Shown here: positions 6,144-15,807 of the stretch, in pieces
How the letters are laid out: each line of letters begins with the position of its first letter
How positions within the stretch are numbered: the first letter of the stretch is position 1
From: CAZPMO01 sp964587515
GTDB lineage: Bacteria > Pseudomonadota > Alphaproteobacteria > MPNO01
Length of the DNA stretch: 15,807 nt
Direction of reading: 5' to 3'
Assembly (NCBI GenBank): GCA_964587515.1
Contig: CAZPMO010000114.1
Span: 1-15,807 of the forward strand
Program-made: the position numbers and the translations under genes
Notes under the pieces: generated by a model
The model's database searches: none
Seen by the model: only the letters and a program-made list of their open reading frames with translations
What the model was told of the DNA's origin: nothing

Positions 6144-6467
6144 TCAGCCCTCGGCTTCGATTTGCTGGCGGGCGGTGTCCATCAGGCGGGTCATTTCCTT
6201 GCGCACCGCGTGGGCATCGTCGGCGACGCCCTTGTCCTGGAAATCGGCCATCACCTTCTCCAAAACGTCCTCGTCGCCCGGCTTCTCGAAATCGGCGATC
6301 ACCACCTCCTTGGCGTAGGCATCGGCGTCGGCGCCCGAAATGCCCATCTTCTCCGCCGCCCACAGGCCGAGCAGCTTGTTGCGCCGCGCGATGACCTTGA
6401 ACTCGAGTTCCTGGTCGCGCTTGAATTTAGTCTCGAAACCCTTTTCGCGGTCGTCGAAAGTGGACAT
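6144..6467 (-). CDS. F1F0-ATPase inhibitor subunit zeta (DUF1476)
   Basis: The 107-residue helical protein starts MSTFDDREKGFETKF and contains ARRNKLLGLWAAEKMG (about 27-42), the signature of the DUF1476 family. In Paracoccus this family is the zeta subunit, which blocks ATP hydrolysis by F1 by inserting its N-terminal segment. It is restricted to Alphaproteobacteria, which supports the taxonomic assignment. AAGGAG lies nine bases before the ATG. It is convergent with coq7 and divergent from the NRDE gene. Confidence 0.93.
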   Translation of the reverse strand: MSTFDDREKGFETKFKRDQELEFKVIARRNKLLGLWAAEKMGISGADADAYAKEVVIADFEKPGDEDVLEKVMADFQDKGVADDAHAVRKEMTRLMDTARQQIEAEG

Positions 6468-6548
6468 GGCTACTCTCCTTAAGTCGGCTGGCCCTATTTT
6501 CGTTCATCGGAAGCGGCGCCGCAACGGGGGATGTGATATATCGGAAAT

Positions 6549-7307
6549 ATGTGCACTGTCGTCATTCTCCGCCGCCCCGATCACGACTGGCCGATACTGT
6601 TCGCCGCGAACCGCGACGAGATGACGGAACGGCCGTGGCGGCCGCCCGGCCGCCACTGGCCCGACCGTGAAAACGTTACCGCCGGGATCGACGAACTCGC
6701 GGGCGGAACCTGGCTCGGCGTCAATGACGAGGGCGTGGTCGCGGGACTCATGAACCGGCGCGATTCGCTGGGTCCCGACCCCGGGCTGCGCAGCCGCGGC
6801 GAGCTGGTGCTGGAAGCGCTTGATCACCCGGACGCGGCGGAAGCGGCGGAGGCGCTGTCCCACCTCGACGGAACCAGCTATCGCAGCTTCAACATGATTA
6901 TCGCCGACAATCGCGACGCTTATTGGCTGCGGTCGCTGGGCGCCGAGGGAGACAGCGGGGTAACCGCCAGCCCCATCGCCGAAGGGCTCGCCATGATCAC
7001 GTCGGAGGATCTGAATGATTCCACCTCGCGGCGAATCGCGCACTATCTGCCCCGTTTTCGCAACGCGCCGATACCCGATCCCGAGTCCGCCGACTGGTCG
7101 GGCTGGCAGGCGCTTCTCGCCTCAGAGGAACGGCCGCCGGGAACAGAACCGCGCGAGGCGATGAATATCGTCTCCGAGACCGGCTTCGCGACCTTGTCGA
7201 GCTCGCTGATCGCATTGCCCGCGATGCATCGCGATGTGCGCAAGCCGGTTTGGCGATTCGCCGCCGGCGGGCCGGGCGTCGCGCCGTGGCTGCCGGTTAC
7301 GCTGTGA
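6549..7307 (+). CDS. NRDE family (TANGO2-like) protein
   Basis: The 252-residue protein begins MCTVVILRR with the NRDE motif at residues 21-24 (FAANRDEMTERPW), followed by GGTWLGVNDEGVVAGLMNRR, the family's conserved core. Cys2 after the initiator Met suggests an Ntn-hydrolase-like N-terminal nucleophile. Relatives include eukaryotic TANGO2, whose role has been linked to heme handling and lipid metabolism. The function here is not settled. It stands alone between the zeta gene and the purine operon. Confidence 0.88.
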   Translation: MCTVVILRRPDHDWPILFAANRDEMTERPWRPPGRHWPDRENVTAGIDELAGGTWLGVNDEGVVAGLMNRRDSLGPDPGLRSRGELVLEALDHPDAAEAAEALSHLDGTSYRSFNMIIADNRDAYWLRSLGAEGDSGVTASPIAEGLAMITSEDLNDSTSRRIAHYLPRFRNAPIPDPESADWSGWQALLASEERPPGTEPREAMNIVSETGFATLSSSLIALPAMHRDVRKPVWRFAAGGPGVAPWLPVTL

Positions 7308-7347
7308 GCAACAGTGATTAACGGCTTGTAAAGAACCGTCTGGCCCA

Positions 7348-7376
7348 TTGTTACGGGACCGGGGAGTTGCTATATC
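7348..7376 (+). promoter_or_regulatory. Sigma70-type promoter candidate for the pur operon
   Basis: TTGTTA (7348-7353) and TATATC (7371-7376) are separated by 17 bases; each matches four of six consensus positions. They lie about 65 bases before the purC ATG and downstream of the NRDE stop, in the only sizeable gap before the operon. No PurR-like operator or riboswitch is evident. Confidence 0.5.
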
Positions 7377-7438
7377 AGATGGGTCCCGGTGGCCGTCGCG
7401 CCGCCGCGTATTTTTTTCCGCTAAATCCGGATTTCGCC

Positions 7439-8203
7439 ATGGCTCGCCGCAGACGAATTTATGAAGGCAAGGCCAAGGTCCTGTTCGAGGGGCCCGAGCC
7501 CGGCACCCTGGTGCAATACTTCAAGGACGATGCGACCGCGTTCAACAATCAGAAGACGGGCACCATCACCGGCAAGGGCGTGCTGAACAACCGGATTTCC
7601 GAATATCTGATGGTGAGGCTCGCCGAGGTCGGTATTCCGACCCATTTCATGCGCCGGCTGAACATGCGCGAGCAGCTTGTCCGCGAGGTCGAGATCATCC
7701 CGGTCGAGATCGTGGTGCGCAACATCGCGGCTGGCTCGATCGTAAATCGATTCGCGCTGACCGAGGGCGCGCCGCTGCCGCGATCCATCGTCGAGTATTA
7801 TTACAAGTCCGACGAGCTCGGCGATCCGATGATCGCGGAGGAGCATATCACCGCCTTCGGCTGGGCGTCGCCGCAGGAACTGGACGAGATCATGCACATG
7901 TCGCTCAGGATCAACGATTTCCTGACCGGGCTGTTCATCTCGATCGGCATCAGGCTGGTGGATTTCAAGCTGGAATATGGCCGGCTGTGGATGAACGAGG
8001 AACTCCGCATCGTGCTGGCCGATGAGATCAGTCCCGACAATTGCCGGCTGTGGGACGCCCAGACCAACGAGAAAATGGACAAGGACCGCTTCCGCGCCGA
8101 TCTCGGCTCGGTCGAGGAGGCCTATCAGGAGGTCGCGCGCCGGCTCGGCATCCTGCCCGAAAGCGGCCCCAGCGACATCAAGGGCCCGGCGGTGATGCAG
8201 TAG
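7439..8203 (+). CDS. purC: Phosphoribosylaminoimidazole-succinocarboxamide synthase (SAICAR synthetase)
   Basis: PurC joins CAIR and aspartate using ATP to give SAICAR in IMP synthesis. The ATG at 7439 gives 254 residues, the usual bacterial length; a longer in-frame start at 7367 falls on the promoter and adds an atypical leader. ARRRRIYEGKAKVLFEG (2-18) is the nucleotide-binding start, and the family signatures LVDFKLEYG (173-181) and LADEISPDNCRLWD (193-206) are intact. It is the first gene of a pur operon and ends in TAG, which shows that TAG is a working stop in this genome. Confidence 0.97.
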   Translation: MARRRRIYEGKAKVLFEGPEPGTLVQYFKDDATAFNNQKTGTITGKGVLNNRISEYLMVRLAEVGIPTHFMRRLNMREQLVREVEIIPVEIVVRNIAAGSIVNRFALTEGAPLPRSIVEYYYKSDELGDPMIAEEHITAFGWASPQELDEIMHMSLRINDFLTGLFISIGIRLVDFKLEYGRLWMNEELRIVLADEISPDNCRLWDAQTNEKMDKDRFRADLGSVEEAYQEVARRLGILPESGPSDIKGPAVMQ

Positions 8204-8213
8204 CGGCGGCGAG

Positions 8214-8456
8214 GTGAAGGCGCGCATCCATATCACGCTGAAGCACGGCGTTCTCGACCCCCAGGGCAAGGCCATCGCCAATGCGCTCGGCGGGTTGGGC
8301 TTCGGCGGCATCGGCGAGGTGCGCCAGGGTAAATTCATCGAGATCGAGATCGACGAGACCGACCCCGCCCGGGCGCGCGAAAACGTCGAAGCCATGTGCA
8401 CCCGTCTGCTGGCCAATACCGTGATCGAGGATTACCGGATAGATATCGAGGAATGA
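8214..8456 (+). CDS. purS: FGAM synthase subunit PurS
   Basis: PurS is the small dimeric subunit that bridges PurQ and PurL in the three-part FGAM synthase. The 80-residue protein starts at GTG 8214 and has the typical order: an N-terminal strand (KARIHITLK), GVLDPQGKAIANALGGLGF, then IGEVRQGKFIEIEID. It lies 10 bases after purC and overlaps purQ by ATGA. Confidence 0.95.
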   Translation: MKARIHITLKHGVLDPQGKAIANALGGLGFGGIGEVRQGKFIEIEIDETDPARARENVEAMCTRLLANTVIEDYRIDIEE

Positions 8457-9141
8457 AGTCCGCCGTCATTGTCTTTCCCGGCTCCAACTGCGACCGCGAT
8501 ATCCAGGTTGCGCTGGACGCCAGCATGGACGAAGCCACGCTGATGGTGTGGCACGGCGAGGCGGATTTTCCCGCCGTCGATCTGATCGTGGTGCCCGGCG
8601 GATTTTCCTACGGCGATTATTTGCGCGGCGGCGCCATGGCGGCCCATTCGCCGGTGATGCGGGAGGTCGCGCGCCGCGCCCGGGACGGCGTGCCGGTGCT
8701 CGGCATTTGCAACGGTTTCCAGATCCTGACCGAGGCCGGTCTGTTGCCCGGCGTGCTGATGCGCAACGCGGGGCTGAAATTCGTTTGCCGCGACGTCTGG
8801 CTGCGCGTCGAAGCCGCCGACACGCTGTTTACCCGGGGTTACGCGGCGAACCAGGTGATCCGCATCCCCATCGCCCATAACGAGGGCAACTTCTTCGCCG
8901 ATCCAGACACGCTCGCGCGCCTCGAAGGCGAGGGGCGCGTCGCGTTCCGCTATTGCGACGCGGACGGCGCGGTGACAGACGCGGCCAACCCCAACGGCTC
9001 GGCGACCGGGATCGCCGGTATCCTGAACGACGACCGCAACGTGCTGGGCCTGATGCCGCACCCCGAGCGTCTCGCCGAGGCAGCGCTCGGCGGCGACGAC
9101 GGGCGCGCGATGTTCGACGGGCTGGTCGAGGCGCTGGCCCG

Positions 9142-9145
<4 letters not shown>
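8453..9145 (+). CDS. purQ: FGAM synthase glutaminase subunit PurQ
   Basis: PurQ is a class I glutamine amidotransferase that supplies ammonia to PurL. The ATG at 8453 gives 230 residues. The catalytic Cys86 lies in LGICNGFQIL, and the His203/Glu205 pair in MPHPER. VVPGGFSYGDYLRGG (46-60) is the family's conserved oxyanion-side loop. The start overlaps the purS stop and the end overlaps purL, so all three subunits are translationally coupled. Confidence 0.97.
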
Positions 9146-11322
<2,177 letters not shown>

Positions 11323-11366
11323 GGCTCCGGACGGCAAATCGGATTTAAGACCAGGGAAATCGCACC

Positions 11367-11606
11367 ATGCCCATGGATTCGGGCGAGATACAGCGCCTGA
11401 TCAAGGAAAGCATTCCCGACGCGGTGATCAACATCCAGGATCTCGCCGGCGACGGCGATCACTATGCGGCGCACGTACAATCGGCCGCGTTCAAGGGCAA
11501 GACCCGGGTGCAGCAGCACCAGATGGTCTATCAGGCCCTGCAGGGGCGCATGGGCGACGAGCTGCACGCGCTTGCCTTGCAGACCGCCGTCCCGGACGAC
11601 GCTTGA
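11367..11606 (+). CDS. BolA family protein (IbaG-like)
   Basis: The 79-residue protein matches the BolA fold: IQRLIKESIPDAVINIQDL then DGDHYAAHVQSAAFKGKTRV and a closing QHQMVYQALQGRM helix. The conserved DxxHY-V core is intact. BolA proteins bind monothiol glutaredoxins and share an iron-sulfur cluster with them. The CGFS glutaredoxin gene follows 27 bases later, a common alphaproteobacterial pairing. AGGGA lies before the ATG. It is 44 bases after purL and appears to be in the same transcript. Confidence 0.93.
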   Translation: MPMDSGEIQRLIKESIPDAVINIQDLAGDGDHYAAHVQSAAFKGKTRVQQHQMVYQALQGRMGDELHALALQTAVPDDA

Positions 11607-11633
11607 GACCAACCATCGGCGAAGGAACATCTT

Positions 11634-11981
11634 ATGAGTGAACCACAGATTTTCGACCGGATTCGCGGCGACATTTCGGAAAGCGACGTGGTGCTGTTCA
11701 TGAAAGGCACACCGGTTTTCCCGCAATGCGGATTCTCCGCCGCCGTGGTGCAGGCGCTGAGCAATCTCGGCGTGCGCTTCAAGGGCGTCGACGTTTTGCA
11801 GGACCCCGAAATTCGCGAAGGCATCAAGCAGTTCTCGAACTGGCCGACCGTGCCGCAGCTCTACGTAAAGGGCGAATTCGTCGGCGGCTGCGACATCGTG
11901 CGCGAAATGTACGAAACCGGCGAGCTGCAGGAATTCCTCAACACCAACGGCATCGAACTGCAACTCGCCAATCCCGAATAG
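11634..11981 (+). CDS. grxD: Monothiol glutaredoxin (Grx4/GrxD type)
   Basis: The 115-residue protein has the monothiol CGFS site at 32-35 (FPQCGFSAAVVQ), the glutathione-binding K24 (FMKGTP), WPTVPQLYVKGEFVGG (70-85) and GGCDIVREM. It carries a [2Fe-2S] cluster bound with glutathione and cooperates with BolA in iron-sulfur transfer and iron sensing. The preceding spacer has GAAGGA. It is the last gene of the operon, with a strong terminator following. Confidence 0.95.
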   Translation: MSEPQIFDRIRGDISESDVVLFMKGTPVFPQCGFSAAVVQALSNLGVRFKGVDVLQDPEIREGIKQFSNWPTVPQLYVKGEFVGGCDIVREMYETGELQEFLNTNGIELQLANPE

Positions 11982-12007
11982 GCCGCGCGAGCGGATACGC
12001 GAAATCA

Positions 12008-12034
12008 GGGCGGGTCCGATGACCCGCCCTTTTC
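12008..12034 (+). terminator. Intrinsic terminator of the pur-bolA-grxD operon
   Basis: GGGCGGGTC (12008-12016) and GACCCGCCC (12021-12029) form a perfect 9-bp GC-rich stem with a CGAT loop, followed by TTTT. It lies 26 bases after the glutaredoxin stop. The genes 7439-11981 contain no comparable structure between them, supporting one transcript. Confidence 0.9.
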
Positions 12035-12186
12035 GTTGCGCAGTTCTGCGTGTCAAAAGGCCGCGCACCGCATCCATTGCGCCTCGTCGGGAAGTCGGGC
12101 AGCATTGTTCGTGGATCCTAGCGGTCGTTAAGCCTCTATAAATCCGCGGCTAATCCGCCTGAGACAACAAAAATACACGGCCACAG

Positions 12187-13809
12187 ATGACGACGGAGAA
12201 CATTCTCGAAGCGATCTTTGGATCGACCAGCGACGCCATTGTCACCGGCGACGCGAAGGGCCTGATCATCGGCTGGAATCCCGCGGCGGAGAATATTTTC
12301 GGCTACAGCGATGCCGAGGTTCTTGGCCGGCCCCTGACCATCCTCATGCCGGAGCGCTTCCGCGATCTGCACGATGCGGGGCTGTCACGGGTTGTCCGCA
12401 CCGGTGAGACCAAGGTGATCGGCCAGGCAGTCCTGCTCACGGGCCTTCACAAGGACGGCAGCGAGTTTCCCATCGAGCTTTCGCTCGCGACCTGGGTCAT
12501 CGACGGTGTCCGCTTTTTCAGCGGCATCATCCGAGACGTAAGCGAACGCGAGCAATTTCTCGAAAACCTGACCCAGTCCGAGGAACGGCTGCGGGCGATC
12601 ATGGACTCGGTCAGCGACGCCATCATCTGCGCCGATCAAGAGGGGCGCGTGGTGCTATGGAATCCATCGGCGGAAAACATGTTCGGCTACGCCCAGGAGC
12701 AGGTATTGGGTAAGCCGCTCACGATCATCATTCCCGAACGCTATCGAGACGCTCATGACGAAGGGATTCGCCGTGTCAGCGGTAATGGCGAACAACGGGT
12801 CTTGGGCAAAACGGTTGAGCTTTCAGGGCTGCGCGAGAATGGCGAGGAATTTCCCATCGAGTTGTCGCTGGGGATCTGGACCATCGGCGAGCAGCGTTTT
12901 TTCAGCGGCATCATCAGGGATATCACCGAACGCAAGCAGGCCGAACAGGAAATCGTGCGGGCGAACCAATTGCTGGACGAGAAGAACCAGGAACTCGAAG
13001 CGCTGTCGACGAAGCTCGCGAAATATCTCTCCAAGCAGGTCTACGATTCGATTTTCAGCGGCAAGACGGAGGTTAAAATCGAATCGTACCGCAAGAATCT
13101 CACGGTGTTTTTTTCCGACGTCCAGGGGTTTACCGAGATCACCGACGGGATGGAGGCCGAGCCCCTCAGCGACCTGTTGAATCATTATCTGAGCGAGATG
13201 TAGGCCATTGCGCTCGAACATGGCGGCACGATCGACAAGTTCATCGGCGACGGCATTATGATTTTCTTCGGCGACCCCGAGAGTCCGGGGCAGAAGGAAG
13301 ATGCGCTCGCCTGCGTCCGCATGGCGCTGGCCATGCGACGCCGCATGTACGATCTCAGGGAAGAATGGATCGATCAGGGCGTATCCCAGCCGCTGCACGT
13401 GCGCGTCGGCATCAATACGGGCTTCTGCACGGTCGGTAATTTCGGCTCCGAAAGCCGCTTGGACTACACGATTGTCGGTGGCGAGGTGAATGCCACCTCC
13501 CGCCTGGAATCGGCCGCCGAACCCGACCAGATCCTGATTACCCACGCGACATATGCGCTGGTCCAGGAGGAGATTTACTGCCAGCAGGTCGGAGAGATTT
13601 CGGTTAAGGGAATCGCCCAACCCCTGAAGACTTATGAGGTCATCGCGACGCGCGAAGATTTCCTCTGCGGAGCACGGACGGTTTCCGACGTGCGCGACGG
13701 GTTCCGCCTAACGCTGGACCCGATGGCTCTGGCACCGGATGATCGAGAGCGGGCGAAGGCGGCGTTGCGCGAAGCCCTGGAAGCGCTCGATGGCGGTACC
13801 GAAGATTAA
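12187..13809 (+). pseudogene. PAS-PAS-class III adenylate/guanylate cyclase with in-frame TAG
   Basis: Reading through one TAG at 13201-13203 (codon 339) gives a 540-residue protein in one frame. PAS1 (about 5-122) and PAS2 (about 131-250) are close copies: WNPAAENIFGY at 30-40 versus WNPSAENMFGY at 148-158, period 118. A coiled linker (about 250-285) leads to a cyclase domain. Catalytic residues fall on both sides of the stop: D311 (FFSDVQGF) before it, and K351 and D355 (DKFIGD), D426 (LDY), N435 and R439 (EVNATSRLE) after it. K351 and D426 suggest ATP as substrate. Homology resumes immediately after the stop with no frame change. If the TAG is real, neither half is catalytic alone. The start lacks a clear ribosome binding site. 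A sequencing or assembly error is also possible. Confidence 0.85.
13201..13203 (+). other. Premature TAG inside the cyclase domain
   Basis: The TAG separates YLSEM from AIALEHGGTIDKFIGD, two adjoining parts of the class III cyclase core. A single base change from a sense codon, such as TCG or CAG, would explain it. No slippery sequence or other recoding signal is evident. Confidence 0.9.
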
Positions 13810-13960
13810 TCGACCGAGCCGGTAGAGTGTGACGACTTTACGCAGCCGTTCGGACTCTTCCCCGCCTTGTCTCCCACCTCGTTCGCCGACATAATTGCCG
13901 CCACGGGCGGCGTGAGCCGCGGTCGATGACGGGCAATGAGAATTGCGAGGAGCGCGAGAG

Positions 13961-15807
<1,847 letters not shown>

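Noticed and set aside
13201..13203. Alternative genetic code or programmed recoding of TAG
   Set aside because: purC and grxD end naturally in TAG in the same window, and no recoding signal is visible.
12823..13620. 265-codon minus-strand frame over the cyclase gene
   Set aside because: It is antisense to clear PAS and cyclase domains and is explained by codon bias.
13897..13911. GCCGCC-ACG-GGCGGC hairpin before acs as a terminator
   Set aside because: The stem is short with a three-base loop and no T-run follows.

Overview
The window is high-GC chromosomal DNA, almost certainly from an alphaproteobacterium. The evidence is an F1-ATPase inhibitor zeta-subunit gene (DUF1476), a COQ7-type ubiquinone hydroxylase next to DsbB, and the purC-purS-purQ-purL-bolA-monothiol glutaredoxin order. 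A Rhodospirillales-like lineage is plausible, but I cannot fix the genus. Stop codons TGA, TAA and TAG are all used normally (purC and the glutaredoxin gene end in TAG).

Left part (1-1537): the 5' end of a large minus-strand gene for a repeat-rich, probably secreted adhesin. It has no stop before the left edge. Its upstream region carries a perfect TGTGA-N6-TCACA palindrome (CRP/FNR family) and a GC-rich hairpin.

Accessory part (about 1538-4433): a compact minus-strand island of about 2.9 kb. It contains a 3' fragment of a tRNA-Leu broken at the anticodon loop, an intact tRNA-Leu(CAA), a tyrosine recombinase, a MarR-like regulator, a doubtful small ORF, a second winged-helix protein, a small phage-like protein, and a protein resembling only the N-terminal domain of T7-type RNA polymerase. 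Most of the protein genes overlap end to start, so it looks like one operon. I read it as a minimal integrative element related to T7-like podophages, either a satellite-like element or a decayed prophage. It is the most unusual part of the window. Its right boundary is not defined.

Core part (4478-12034): a YqaA/DedA-type membrane protein, dsbB and coq7 overlap by ATGA junctions and form one unit. The ATPase zeta subunit is convergent with them. An NRDE (TANGO2-like) protein follows. Then comes purC-purS-purQ-purL-bolA-grxD, with a recognisable promoter in front and a strong terminator behind. The pur genes carry out successive steps of IMP synthesis (FGAR amidotransferase and SAICAR synthetase); BolA and the CGFS glutaredoxin usually act together in iron-sulfur and iron homeostasis.

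Right part (12187-15807): a PAS-PAS-class III adenylate/guanylate cyclase gene interrupted by one in-frame TAG in its catalytic domain, then an acetyl-CoA synthetase gene that runs off the right edge and contains a 10-N assembly gap. The cAMP-type site in front of the adhesin and the cyclase gene in the same window suggest, but do not prove, second-messenger control of surface attachment.
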